From contig CALLAL010000036.1 of the NCBI GenBank assembly GCA_938002255.1, forward strand, positions 38,893 to 102,892: a stretch of 64,000 nt of DNA. The letters run 5' to 3'. Position 1 is the stretch's first letter, and every line of letters starts with the position of its first letter. Made by a program: the position numbers and the translations under genes. The notes under the pieces are model-generated. The model worked only from the letters and a program-made list of their open reading frames with translations, was not told where the DNA came from and searched no databases. Below are positions 45,915 to 54,943 of this stretch, in pieces. This DNA comes from an uncultured bacterium (GTDB lineage: Bacteria > Desulfobacterota > BSN033 > UBA1163).

Positions 45915-47303
45915 TTAACGTTTCAATTTTTTATATCTTACGAGATTGACCAACGTTTGGGCAGCTCGCTCCGGTGTAGGATAGTTGGGAATGCCTGCCC
46001 GTTCAAGGCGTCTGATATCTTCATCCCATATTCCTTCTGGAGCGGAGATACAGCAGAGGATGGGTTTTTTTCTTTCTATCTGAAGCAAGGAGTTGGCCAA
46101 AGTCCCAACAGCAGATCGATTTGCTGAGGCGAACATGATGCAAAGAAGGACGGCATCCATCCCCCTATCCTCCAGTACGGATTCGACAATTCCTCGGATG
46201 GCCTCGGAATTATACCAGGCAGGTCCCATATCGACCGGGTTGGTCCGAATGGCAAGAGGGGGAATCAACGCATCCACTCTCTTCTGAGTCTCGGAGGAAA
46301 AGGGCGAGATCGATAAGCCTCCGGCTTCGCAGACATCGCAGGCTGCCATTGCAGGCCCAGCCTGTCCGGAGAGAACAGCCACCCTATTTCCCTCGGGAAA
46401 ACAAAAGAGGGCTAAACCCTTTGCTGTATCCAGGAGTTCTTCTGAACTGTTCACGGTGAGAATCCCTGCCTGTTTGAAGGCAGCTTCATAGATCTCGTGC
46501 TTCCCTGCAAGAGAACCGGTGTGAAACTGAGAAGCTTTATCGCCTGTTGAAGAACGTCCTACCTTGTAAGCGACGACGGGTTTTCCAGAGTTCTCCCTTT
46601 TGGCTGCCTCGATCAATCTTCTCGGTTGATCAAGCCCTTCGAGATACATAGCGATCACTTTTGTGTCCCGATCTTGATGGAGATATTCTATCATGTCCCA
46701 GAAATCGACGTTGCAGCGGTTTCCCAGCCCAACAATTTTGCTCAACCCTACCTGATTCTTCATCGAAAGAAAACCGAAAAGATGGGACATCCCGCCGCTC
46801 TGACTGACAAAACCTATCCCCCCTTTTTGAACCTTTGAAAACTCGGGCGTGAAGGAGGCATTTAACGGAAGGTGAAGATTGACAATGCCAAAGGTATTCG
46901 GCCCAATAATTTTGATTCCGAAACGGTTTGCCAGTTCCGTGATCTCTTTCTGCAAAGATTCACCTCTTCTGTCTTCGATCTCTTTGAAACCCGCGGTGAT
47001 AAGAACGATCCCTTTCACACCCTTCTCATTGCATTCCCGTATTGTTTTGGGCACCTGTTCGGCCGGAAGGACGATGATGGAAAGATCGACTCCGTCTGGA
47101 ATATGGAGAAGGGAAGGGTAGGTTTTAATCCCAAGGATTTCTCCCTTTCCCGGATTGACCGGAAAGATTCTGCCCGGATATTTTCCTTCCGTCAGACTTC
47201 TCATCACATGAGATCCAAGTTTGCCTGGGTTGTCCGAGGCTCCGATGACGGCTATAGCCTCGGGTTTGAAGATGGCATCCAGTGGGAATGAATGCTGATT
47301 CAT
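45915..47303 (-). CDS. ADP-forming acyl-CoA synthetase, alpha-type subunit
   Basis: A 462-residue CoA-binding/CoA-ligase protein. The N-terminal Rossmann part is DAIFKPEAIAVIGASDNPGK. GIGFVSQSGGMSHLFGFL follows. The phosphohistidine region is in KASQFHTGSLAGKHEIYEAA near residue 265. The family interconverts an acyl-CoA and ADP + Pi with an acid, CoA and ATP. The ATP-grasp beta part is not fused and not adjacent, so a beta subunit must be encoded elsewhere, or it acts in another role. Confidence 0.85.
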   Translation of the reverse strand: MNQHSFPLDAIFKPEAIAVIGASDNPGKLGSHVMRSLTEGKYPGRIFPVNPGKGEILGIKTYPSLLHIPDGVDLSIIVLPAEQVPKTIRECNEKGVKGIVLITAGFKEIEDRRGESLQKEITELANRFGIKIIGPNTFGIVNLHLPLNASFTPEFSKVQKGGIGFVSQSGGMSHLFGFLSMKNQVGLSKIVGLGNRCNVDFWDMIEYLHQDRDTKVIAMYLEGLDQPRRLIEAAKRENSGKPVVAYKVGRSSTGDKASQFHTGSLAGKHEIYEAAFKQAGILTVNSSEELLDTAKGLALFCFPEGNRVAVLSGQAGPAMAACDVCEAGGLSISPFSSETQKRVDALIPPLAIRTNPVDMGPAWYNSEAIRGIVESVLEDRGMDAVLLCIMFASANRSAVGTLANSLLQIERKKPILCCISAPEGIWDEDIRRLERAGIPNYPTPERAAQTLVNLVRYKKLKR

Positions 47304-47314
47304 GAGATTCCTCT

Positions 47315-49666
47315 CTATTTTATTTTCCTTTGATTCGATAAATTGATTTTCATCACATATTTAGGCGGTTCGTCTTCTATACAGAAATATTCGTGCCGGC
47401 GCCAGGCATCGGTCATATCGGTGCTGTGCTTACTTAAAAAGTGCTCGTTTTGGCCCGTGATGAGCATCATATGGGCTTTAGGTTGCGGGTCGAAACGGAC
47501 AATGATTCTGGGTGCGGAAGCGAGGTCTGTCACGAAGGGCGGAGAAACCTCTGGAAACCGGGCGCGGTTATTCGTCTCACCATCTCCCTCAAAAGGGAAA
47601 GGCCCGTAGTTGACGAAGGGCCGGAATAGGGCTGATTTTCCAAGCACATGATCAAAACGGATGATATGTATCTTTCCCCATGTCCAGCTTGAGGGATCCG
47701 AATTTTTAAATTGTTTTTCGAGAATGGCGCAGGTTTCTTTAAAGGCTCGTGTGGCGATATCCGAAACACTTTCTACCGCAGGAGTCTTGATGTCGTCGAA
47801 AAAGACATCTCCCTTTTCCACCATCTCAAAAAAACGTTCCATGCTGATATATCGTTCGCTGATATATTCGGTAGCAAGTTCATCCCCCAGCTCATCGACG
47901 AAGGTCTGATAGGCGAATCGGACATAGAACGTGTTATAAACGGAGGCCTCCGGGGAATCGACACGGTTTTCGCCATTCCAAGCCAGCACCATCTCATAAG
48001 CTTTTTTCAGGGTCGCTTCTTCTTTATCAATCTTTACCTGTTCCTTAATAATGTCCACGATTTTAGGGGCCAATATCGTGTAGGTATCCGTCTGGACTCT
48101 CTTCATATAATCAATATCGACATCCCATCTCCCACGAAGCAACCTCGCAATATTTTCATAACGATAGCTGGGGGCGTAAGTTCCATTGAGTTCGTATGGA
48201 TAATCTTTCACATTTTTATTATTGGCAGTAGCAATAAATCCCCGCGGCGGATTTTTCAAAAGCGGATATTTCTCATCAGGGATGTTTCCATTCCAATTTC
48301 GGGGCGTGCGTTCTCCATCTCCTATCAGGTTGCCCGTCCCTTTTGTTCGAAGGGGCAATGAGCCAATCACCCTGAATGCGATATTGCCCTTATCGTCGGC
48401 ATAGGCCATATTCTGGGGAGATATCCTGATGCGGCTGGCGCCCTTCATAAATTCCTCGTAAGTTTTTGCAGCGTTCATCAAGAAGAAACCCTCGAAGTCG
48501 ATAGCATCGAATCCCGCCCAATCAAGGCTCACGTCAAAACCCAGGTCTTTGAAAACCTCTGTCAGGACCGGCTTATGCCCTGCATAATAAATGGTTCGGG
48601 TGACAGGTTCTTCGCCTTTTATCTTAAATACCTCTTTTTTCTCATTCAGAGGGATGTCTCTCCCATTAAGCCGGTAAGTCTTCTTATCCCAGTTTATTTT
48701 CTCCATGAACAGGTCGATCATGTCCGCCCCCTGGTTCGTTAGCCCCCAGGCGCAATTCCGGTTGTATCCTGAGACAATAAATGGAAGCCCAACTACCTGG
48801 GCGCCGGCGACCTCAAAATCTCCAGCCCGCACTCTGATCAGATAGAAGTCGTTAGGAAGCTTGGATTGATGAACCTGCATGTCGCTGCAGAGAATAGCGC
48901 CTCCATGTTTGGTCATCTTCTCTGAGATGGCCCAGTTGTTGGAGGCTGAGCGACCTCCCAGGAGCGAACCAAACTCTTTTATCATTATGGCGATTTTGCT
49001 TTCATCCATCTTGGACGCAAGAATATCATGGATGATGGTAGGAGTTTCAGGAGGGATATAATTCAGTAGTCTCAGCCCCTTTTCTTTGCCTATCTTTTTT
49101 ATTATCCTATGGTAAAGAAGCTCGTGCTTCATATTGTAAGCGAGGCTCCAGCTCATCATGATTCCAATAAGAAGCGAATCGGAAATTTCCCACTTTTCCT
49201 TCTTTAAGCCGAGCAGTTTCATATAAAGATGGGGGCCATGGACATCCAAGTAGTGATTGATGCCATCAACGTAACGCTGGTATAGGGCTTTGAAATTAGG
49301 ATTGAGCGTTTTCGCATATTCTTTCGCCCTGTCGTTAAAGCCAACACTGCGAAGAAAGATATCCTTGCTTAAGGCTTCTTCGCCAGCAAATTCCGAAATC
49401 CGTCCCTGTCCAACTCTTCGATTAAATTCCATCTGGAAGATCCGGTCCTGAGCATTCACATACCCCCATGCGAAGAAGAGGCCTTCAAGGGTATGAGCGG
49501 TGATGGTGGGAACGGCAAATCGATTACGCTCTATGCTGACCGGAGCGGAGAGCCCAGGAGCGGTGATATTGGAAGAGTAATCCGGGAGCCCTTTCCTAAG
49601 ATAAAGATACACACCCATCATAAGGAGCGCCACGATGATTATAACAATGAGAAGAATCTTTTTCAT
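47315..49666 (-). CDS. Penicillin acylase family Ntn-hydrolase
   Basis: A 783-residue exported amidase. The N-terminal TM/signal is ILLIVIIIVALLMMGVYLYL. The alpha-chain motif is RFAVPTITAHTLEGLFFAWG. The likely autocleavage site and nucleophile Ser lie in GGRSASNNWAISEKMTKHGG near residue 240. NRNCAWGLTNQGADMIDLFM, IAFRVIGSLPLRTKGTGN and the late HVLGKSALFRPFVNYGPFPF are also typical. Members cleave penicillins, acyl-homoserine lactones or other amides; the substrate cannot be told here. It starts 11 bp upstream of the CoA ligase. Confidence 0.88.
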   Translation of the reverse strand: MKKILLIVIIIVALLMMGVYLYLRKGLPDYSSNITAPGLSAPVSIERNRFAVPTITAHTLEGLFFAWGYVNAQDRIFQMEFNRRVGQGRISEFAGEEALSKDIFLRSVGFNDRAKEYAKTLNPNFKALYQRYVDGINHYLDVHGPHLYMKLLGLKKEKWEISDSLLIGIMMSWSLAYNMKHELLYHRIIKKIGKEKGLRLLNYIPPETPTIIHDILASKMDESKIAIMIKEFGSLLGGRSASNNWAISEKMTKHGGAILCSDMQVHQSKLPNDFYLIRVRAGDFEVAGAQVVGLPFIVSGYNRNCAWGLTNQGADMIDLFMEKINWDKKTYRLNGRDIPLNEKKEVFKIKGEEPVTRTIYYAGHKPVLTEVFKDLGFDVSLDWAGFDAIDFEGFFLMNAAKTYEEFMKGASRIRISPQNMAYADDKGNIAFRVIGSLPLRTKGTGNLIGDGERTPRNWNGNIPDEKYPLLKNPPRGFIATANNKNVKDYPYELNGTYAPSYRYENIARLLRGRWDVDIDYMKRVQTDTYTILAPKIVDIIKEQVKIDKEEATLKKAYEMVLAWNGENRVDSPEASVYNTFYVRFAYQTFVDELGDELATEYISERYISMERFFEMVEKGDVFFDDIKTPAVESVSDIATRAFKETCAILEKQFKNSDPSSWTWGKIHIIRFDHVLGKSALFRPFVNYGPFPFEGDGETNNRARFPEVSPPFVTDLASAPRIIVRFDPQPKAHMMLITGQNEHFLSKHSTDMTDAWRRHEYFCIEDEPPKYVMKINLSNQRKIK

Positions 49667-49788
49667 ATCTTCCTCCTGAGCAAGAATCCTTAGACAGATA
49701 TTTTAATATATACTTTTCCCAAGAATTAGGGAAGAGAAAATTTCAGGACTAATGCAATTCAATCTGTTTTTATGGTAATCTGTTTATG

Positions 49789-49804
49789 AAGGTTAAGTAA
49801 CCTT
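49789..49804 (+). promoter_or_regulatory. Perfect palindrome before the esterase start
   Basis: AAGGTTA-AG-TAACCTT ends 8 bases before ATG 49812. A wider repeat TGCAATT (49753-49759) and AATTGCA (49805-49811) flanks it. No normal ribosome site is seen, so the palindrome may control initiation or bind a repressor. Confidence 0.45.
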
Positions 49805-49811
49805 AATTGCA

Positions 49812-51170
49812 ATGAACCGACGAAAACGGTTTTGGATCGTTCTTTTTTCCATTCTGTTCCTACCCGTTGGGGCGTTAAAGACTTTTGGTGCCCAGCACCC
49901 CTGCTGTCCAGAAGACCCAGAACTCTCCTATCTTCTTGACCCCAAACCCTCGCAGAAGTTCCATTACCTGATTCGATATGAGAGGTTTTACTCAGCCGTC
50001 CTTGGGAAAGAGAAAGGATTTTTCGTCATTCTTCCCGAAGCGTTTTATCAGAATTTGAAGGCTAAATATCCGGTCCTCTATCTTTTGCACGGATATAATT
50101 TCCACCGAAGGGGATGGAGCTGGAAGGTTAACTCCCCGGAAGAGGCAAGAAACGTTCTTTGTAAAGTGAAAGAAGAGGAGTTCCACTGGCTTCTCCATGA
50201 AGATATTGCCGTGATCGCCTATGCGATGATGGACCCTAAAAACCGAAACTATCGGGAATTGCAACAATCTCTGGAGGATCGGTTCACCGAACTCTTCAAG
50301 CATGGAGGACTGCTCAAGGATGATTATAGTCCTAAACAGATTGCACAGTCCATCGTCTCCCATAACTTGCATCGAGGAGGGAATTTAGACGATCCCTTCC
50401 ATCCTATCCAAAAGATGATCGTTGTTCTTCCAGATGGGGACAATGGTTTTTATACTAATGAGAATGAGGGAAAGAGGCTCTTTCCTGAAACAATCGGGCA
50501 AGGGGTTTGTGATGATTTTCTTCCCAAGGAATATCTGAACTACTCCCTTTTGCCTTTTCTTCGGATGCAACCGGCTGCTCTTGGCCAGTATGAGTCCTAT
50601 TTTCTTGAACTCGCAGAATATTTGGGTTCCCGGTCTCGATATAAAGAGAAGCTTCTTCCTTTAAGAGGGATCGGTGGTATGTCGATGGGTGGCTTTGGAG
50701 CATTGAAATTAGGATTAAAATATCCAAGCCTTTTTCACTCGATTAGCACTCAAAGTGGTCTTTTGGATATTGGACTTCTCAAGAACCCATGGATTCTTAA
50801 GATGGTTATTCCGGAATTCATAGAGATTTTCGGCAGATTGGAACCACGAAGACTTCCTCTCCGTTCCTCTCTTGATTTCAGACATATCGAATCGAATAAT
50901 CCCTTAACCCTGTTGAAACAGAAGGGGATAAACCAACTGCCTTCATGGATGTACTTCGATTATGGTGAGAAAGAAGGATTTTCCTGGATTATAGAGGGAA
51001 ATCAAAATGTAGAGCGGGCTTTAGGTGAAAAAAGTCATCGAATCTCTGCCCAGGCTTTTAATGGAAACGCTGAACACAACTACCAGTTCTGGCGCAGCCG
51101 TTCTGGTCCTATCCTCCAGCACCACTCTAATATTTTGCAAAAAATAAGAAGAAACTTTAGAGAACCCTAG
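49812..51170 (+). CDS. Secreted alpha/beta-hydrolase, esterase (antigen 85-like)
   Basis: A 452-residue protein with signal peptide RRKRFWIVLFSILFLPVGAL. The hydrolase core has VLYLLHGYNFHRRGW and the nucleophile elbow IGGMSMGGFGALKLGLKYPS near residue 295. A catalytic His candidate is in NGNAEHNYQFWRSRS near residue 425. A large insertion (residues 110-230) separates the oxyanion strand from the nucleophile. Its 3' end meets the cytochrome gene 13 bp away. The substrate is unknown. Confidence 0.82.
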   Translation: MNRRKRFWIVLFSILFLPVGALKTFGAQHPCCPEDPELSYLLDPKPSQKFHYLIRYERFYSAVLGKEKGFFVILPEAFYQNLKAKYPVLYLLHGYNFHRRGWSWKVNSPEEARNVLCKVKEEEFHWLLHEDIAVIAYAMMDPKNRNYRELQQSLEDRFTELFKHGGLLKDDYSPKQIAQSIVSHNLHRGGNLDDPFHPIQKMIVVLPDGDNGFYTNENEGKRLFPETIGQGVCDDFLPKEYLNYSLLPFLRMQPAALGQYESYFLELAEYLGSRSRYKEKLLPLRGIGGMSMGGFGALKLGLKYPSLFHSISTQSGLLDIGLLKNPWILKMVIPEFIEIFGRLEPRRLPLRSSLDFRHIESNNPLTLLKQKGINQLPSWMYFDYGEKEGFSWIIEGNQNVERALGEKSHRISAQAFNGNAEHNYQFWRSRSGPILQHHSNILQKIRRNFREP

Positions 51171-51183
51171 TAAAAGAGAAAGC

Positions 51184-53007
51184 TTATTGTTCCAAGAGCA
51201 GACGGCCCAGCTTCTCTTTGTTTATCCCAATCCGTTCCCATGCCTCAACGTAAATGGGCTTTCCCTTTTCGTCGAAAGGATCGATAAGCTCCTTCCTTAA
51301 AAAGAAGGGTGAGTTTTTGGTATGGCAGTCTTTGCATCCTCTTGCTCCAACAGCAAGGAAGCCAGGTCGGACATTATGATTCAGGGAGAAATCGATAGAT
51401 TTCGCCTGGTCATGAGGGGTTTTTTCCACCTCTCCCTTCTTACTCAAAAAATAGAGGAATCCCCCTTTGATCAACACAGGTGTCTTGGCAATGGGATTGC
51501 CGAAACGGTCTTTCCTTCTGAGCGCCGTCAGAAAGGATTTTATTTCATCGAAGGTATTGACTTCTGGAATTCCATCTCCGTCATCATCTTTGGGGAGTGG
51601 TTTTTTCAATTCTCTGATCTTCCAGAGAGGAATCGGTTTGACCGTATGGGTTTCCTCATCCAGATCCCCCCAATATATGGGGATAGCAGGTTTTACTGGA
51701 ATGATTTTTCCTTGATAATCTCTTAGGGGGGGATACCAAATCTCTGCTCTCAAACCTCCTAACGGTGGAAATTTCAAGGTATCATAAACTTGGGTGATTC
51801 CGGTGGTATGATCATAAACAAGCTCTGTGGTTAGAGATCGATAGGGGAGATGACAGGTCTGACAGGCAATTCTCCTCATATGCTTCGGAGAAAAAGGGTG
51901 CCGGTATCTCGGCGCCTTTCGATCTTTCTTTTTGTAATGACAGTCCTCACAGGAATTCATGGTGTTGTCGAGATCATCCCTGACCGTGAGGGGAAGGGAA
52001 TTGCCTTTGGCCAAATCGTGCCCCTTATTTCCCGGATGACACGAGACACAATCCATGCCCTTGGCTTTGTGAACATCGGTTTGAAGCCTCCAGTCATATC
52101 CTCTTTTCTTCTCACCATAGAGAGCATGGCAGAACCAGCAGTTCTCATCGGGTGGACGCTTGGTGATCTGAAGATGAAGATTCTCAAAATCGGCAATCTC
52201 ATTCTTTGAATAATCGATTTCAATCTCCTTGGCAACCCTGTCAGGAGATCCTTCTTCAGATAGCTTTAAAATGGCCCAACCTGCTCCGACGGATGGTCCG
52301 TATCTGAAGAACCTTCCCCTGATAGCGGCTCCTCTTTCATTCCATCGATATCCTTTTAAGTGGCAAAGAAGACAGTCGGCCTCGCTCACTCCACTTTGGT
52401 CCCAGGAAGCACCATACTCTTCATCCCCTGCGCTGAAGGAAGTATAATCTCCATCGATGCCGGGTTCGTCTCCCGATTGTTCATACCCCCATTTTTTTAA
52501 AGCCTCATCATAGTAAAAATTCCCTTTACGATCAAATTCTGCCCATCCTCCGCCGGGGTGACAGATCCCACAGGTCTGGACAAAATAGAAAGAAGATTTG
52601 TCCATTTCAGAAAAGCTTCGATTCACTTTTTTGCTGAGCTGACTCGAATCGATCGAGACTGGAGAGTGCTTCCCGTACAGTCCTGAAGAAAGATTCCATG
52701 GGTGCTTGGGGTGATAGGCATCTTTAACCATGATCGTTCCCGTCCCATCGGTTCTGCCCTGCTGAAAATGATATCCTCTTGTAATACGCTCGTAGTCGTG
52801 GCAGGCGCCGCAAGTCTTTTTAGGGCTATAAGGGATTTTGCTCTCAAGGGTTAGAGGAGTTCCATCCGGCCCCCTTACAACAAACCTAACATGAGTGGAA
52901 GTCTGAGGAGCAATCACCGTGGGGGATAGAAGGAGACTTATGAAACCTATTAAAGCCCAAAGGGCCGAAGAACCTCCTCTGGATCTTTTCAAAATCTTTT
53001 TTTTCAC
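51184..53007 (-). CDS. Octaheme c-type cytochrome
   Basis: A 607-residue exported protein with eight CxxCH motifs: CGACH, CGICH, CLLCH, CWFCH, CVSCH, CEDCH, CQTCH and CKDCH. A hydrophobic N-terminal signal (ALWALIGFISLLLSPTVIAP) follows a basic stretch, so it is periplasmic or anchored. The sizes and spacing do not match NrfA (five hemes) or a tetraheme c3; a respiratory or extracellular electron-transfer role is likely. GTG 53007 has GGAGAGGG upstream; the longer frame lacks support. Confidence 0.9.
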   Translation of the reverse strand: MKKKILKRSRGGSSALWALIGFISLLLSPTVIAPQTSTHVRFVVRGPDGTPLTLESKIPYSPKKTCGACHDYERITRGYHFQQGRTDGTGTIMVKDAYHPKHPWNLSSGLYGKHSPVSIDSSQLSKKVNRSFSEMDKSSFYFVQTCGICHPGGGWAEFDRKGNFYYDEALKKWGYEQSGDEPGIDGDYTSFSAGDEEYGASWDQSGVSEADCLLCHLKGYRWNERGAAIRGRFFRYGPSVGAGWAILKLSEEGSPDRVAKEIEIDYSKNEIADFENLHLQITKRPPDENCWFCHALYGEKKRGYDWRLQTDVHKAKGMDCVSCHPGNKGHDLAKGNSLPLTVRDDLDNTMNSCEDCHYKKKDRKAPRYRHPFSPKHMRRIACQTCHLPYRSLTTELVYDHTTGITQVYDTLKFPPLGGLRAEIWYPPLRDYQGKIIPVKPAIPIYWGDLDEETHTVKPIPLWKIRELKKPLPKDDDGDGIPEVNTFDEIKSFLTALRRKDRFGNPIAKTPVLIKGGFLYFLSKKGEVEKTPHDQAKSIDFSLNHNVRPGFLAVGARGCKDCHTKNSPFFLRKELIDPFDEKGKPIYVEAWERIGINKEKLGRLLLEQ

Positions 53008-53052
53008 GTTTCCCTCTCCTATGCACAGCAATAGTATAGGCTGCTTAAGCGT

Positions 53053-53664
53053 TTAAGGCAGGGCATAATTTCTTCTGATCATTTCCTGCCTTGCGATCTT
53101 TTTGGCCGTAGCGGTAAAAAACCAGCAATCGATTTGTTTCTCTAAATCATCGAGCCATTCGTGCCGTGATATCTTAAAACGGTCCGTGTCAACCGCCACC
53201 CCTTTTGAGGAATATCTCCAGAGCTTATCAGCGTCCTTAACGATACGGTCACTAGACGAGATCGGTCTTTTCCTTGAATCGTGTCCCCGGATGATTCGGC
53301 AGATCTGTTCGATTTTATTTGAGGGATAGTGGATGGTTTCTAAAATGGTCCTGGCTATTTTCGCCCCTTTTCTTTCATGAACCCTTGCCCATTGAGGGTT
53401 GGATAGGTTGGTGCCGAAAGCAGTGAGATGTAAATGTTCAAAAATGGCACTCCAACCTCCATCTTGAAGAAGGACCGCCGGTATCACAACCTCCTCATCT
53501 CCTGTTTCTTCTTTTAAGAGTCTGAAGGTGTAACGGAGTGACATTCGAGTATGAAGGAGATTCTTCCGAGTATGGAGAAAGGGTTCGGCCTGTTTCAAGA
53601 TTTCTTCATAGATAGGGTTTGTGTCCACTCTTTTGCAAACCTTCTTTGGGGTTTTGCCTTCCAT
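53053..53664 (-). CDS. HD-superfamily-like protein with degenerate metal site
   Basis: A 203-residue protein. It resembles an HD hydrolase: HTRMSLRYTFRLLKEETG, then AVLLQDGGWSAIFEH where the catalytic HD pair reads QD. IIRGHDSRKRP, and DADKLWRYSSKG with the C-terminal Asp, follow. The lost His predicts weak or no phosphohydrolase activity. It is divergent from the next gene (32 bp between starts), so promoters overlap coding sequence. The ATG has no strong ribosome site. Confidence 0.65.
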   Translation of the reverse strand: MEGKTPKKVCKRVDTNPIYEEILKQAEPFLHTRKNLLHTRMSLRYTFRLLKEETGDEEVVIPAVLLQDGGWSAIFEHLHLTAFGTNLSNPQWARVHERKGAKIARTILETIHYPSNKIEQICRIIRGHDSRKRPISSSDRIVKDADKLWRYSSKGVAVDTDRFKISRHEWLDDLEKQIDCWFFTATAKKIARQEMIRRNYALP

Positions 53665-53696
53665 TATGGTATGATAATTTTAATAGGGGATCAAGG

Positions 53697-54266
53697 ATGA
53701 AAAAGATTTATCTCGATAAACGGTTCTGGAGAAACGCCCAAGAACACTGGGTCAGTTTCGAAAGCGATCCCAAACTTCGTGTGACCAAAGGGAATATCTA
53801 TGGGCGCTGTGTTCCCTGTATGACCAACCTCTACCAACAACTCCAGGCAGGGAAAGAAGAGATCGAATTACAAGAGGCCTTTCACTGCTGGAAGGTGATA
53901 GCGGTGCTAAAAAACCAGGAAGAGTGTCTGGAGGTCCTGAAGGAATATGAAGAGCAGTTCTTAAAAAATCATTCAGTAAAAGGAAAGTTTGGATCCAGTC
54001 AGCCCTCCAGACCTTCCAAGGTCCTCATGTTCCATACGGAAGACGAAGCGGAGAAAGAGCGACTTTTGAAGGAGCTCCAAATATGCGTGGAGAAAATCAA
54101 TCCGGAAGGACAGGTTTTTAGTCAAAAGGCCTGTGCTAACCTTTATTATGAACTTCTCGGGGATTGGAGAGAGTGGAAAGAGGTGACTCCCATCAGAAAT
54201 CCCGAAATGCGATCGGTATTAATTCATCGGATTAAGAAACTACTTTATTGGGAGAAAGGAGATTAA
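53697..54266 (+). CDS. Hypothetical protein, 189 residues
   Basis: I recognise no family. It is soluble and rich in charged residues. The first 45 residues include RFWRNAQEHWVSFESDPKLR, then GRCVPCMTNLYQQLQAGKEE with a CxxC pair. The rest is mostly helical (EEIELQEAFHCWKVIAVLKN). The ATG at 53697 has AGGGG upstream; an earlier in-frame start lies inside the neighbouring gene. It overlaps the 3' end of a minus-strand gene by 4 bp. Confidence 0.65.
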   Translation: MKKIYLDKRFWRNAQEHWVSFESDPKLRVTKGNIYGRCVPCMTNLYQQLQAGKEEIELQEAFHCWKVIAVLKNQEECLEVLKEYEEQFLKNHSVKGKFGSSQPSRPSKVLMFHTEDEAEKERLLKELQICVEKINPEGQVFSQKACANLYYELLGDWREWKEVTPIRNPEMRSVLIHRIKKLLYWEKGD

Positions 54267-54484
54267 GAGGCCAATCTCTTTAAGCCCTCTTTCATGGGTG
54301 TCTTAGAGGTTAGGGGAAAGAAAAAGATGTGATCAAAATTTAAATTTTTACCAAAATATATTGTTCCCCATGTCAGGATCGATTCTCTTGTGATTCGTTC
54401 AGGAGTCTGTCTCCTTTCCGGTAATACCCCGATTCTCTGATACCCTTTGATAGGATCGTTCCAGTAAAACTCATAGCCCTTCAT
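54263..54484 (-). CDS. Small hypothetical protein, 73 residues
   Basis: A soluble protein starting KGYEFYWNDPIKGYQRIGVL, then PERRQTPERITRESILTWGT. I recognise no family. GAGGGGAAAAG lies before the ATG. Its start overlaps the stop of an upstream 49-residue gene (ATGA), which supports both as real and translationally coupled. It converges on the gene at 53697-54266. Confidence 0.55.
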   Translation of the reverse strand: MKGYEFYWNDPIKGYQRIGVLPERRQTPERITRESILTWGTIYFGKNLNFDHIFFFPLTSKTPMKEGLKRLAS

Positions 54485-54630
54485 GTTCTTTTCCCCTCAA
54501 ACGTTGCTCTTCCAAATAGAAGGATGATGGTTTCTATTACTCTGGCTATCTTTAGAGCATGTCTCTTCCCGACCCTCTTTCTCAGCCAGTAATAGAAGGA
54601 AAGATTCTTATTGATTAAAAAGCTCCTCAT
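54481..54630 (-). CDS. Small basic protein, 49 residues
   Basis: MRSFLINKNLSFYYWLRKRV is followed by GKRHALKIARVIETIILLFG and RATFEGKRT. It has a strongly basic N-terminal half and one short hydrophobic stretch near residues 31-40. GCAGGG sits 5-6 bases before the ATG. A TATAAT-like -10 (54674-54679, minus) is upstream without a clear -35. It overlaps the 73-residue gene by 4 bp. The family is unknown. Confidence 0.5.
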   Translation of the reverse strand: MRSFLINKNLSFYYWLRKRVGKRHALKIARVIETIILLFGRATFEGKRT

Positions 54631-54943
54631 TTAATCCCTGCCTGCAACCCTTAACTTTCGATTCTTACTTGATATTATATTGGAGGCATCAGTGTTAAAT
54701 TAGCAAATCATATGCCAACCCTATTGTTTGACGTCAGTTTCCTCTATTTTTATTCAAAAGGGTCTGATTTATCTTTTGAAAATAAAGAGAGTGGAATGGG
54801 TTTTCACTATTTTTCTAAATCGATTCCATGCAAGTAAAGAAAAACTTTTCTATTGTCAAATGGCTGAGCTCGCGGCAGGATTGAAGGAAGAAGAGATGAA
54901 AGGTTTAAACAAGGAAGCATTTTATAGGAACGATTTCATGGAC
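54631..54943. other. Intergenic region without a supported gene
   Basis: About 310 bp, AT-rich at its centre. It contains only the TATAAT-like element of the small minus-strand pair. An open plus-strand frame near 54728-54964 starts at a TTG without a ribosome site and overlaps the ribK 3' end, so I do not count it as a gene. Confidence 0.5.

Noticed and set aside
47711..48361. Plus-strand frame of 216 codons inside the penicillin acylase gene
   Set aside because: Shadow of the conserved minus-strand Ntn-hydrolase.
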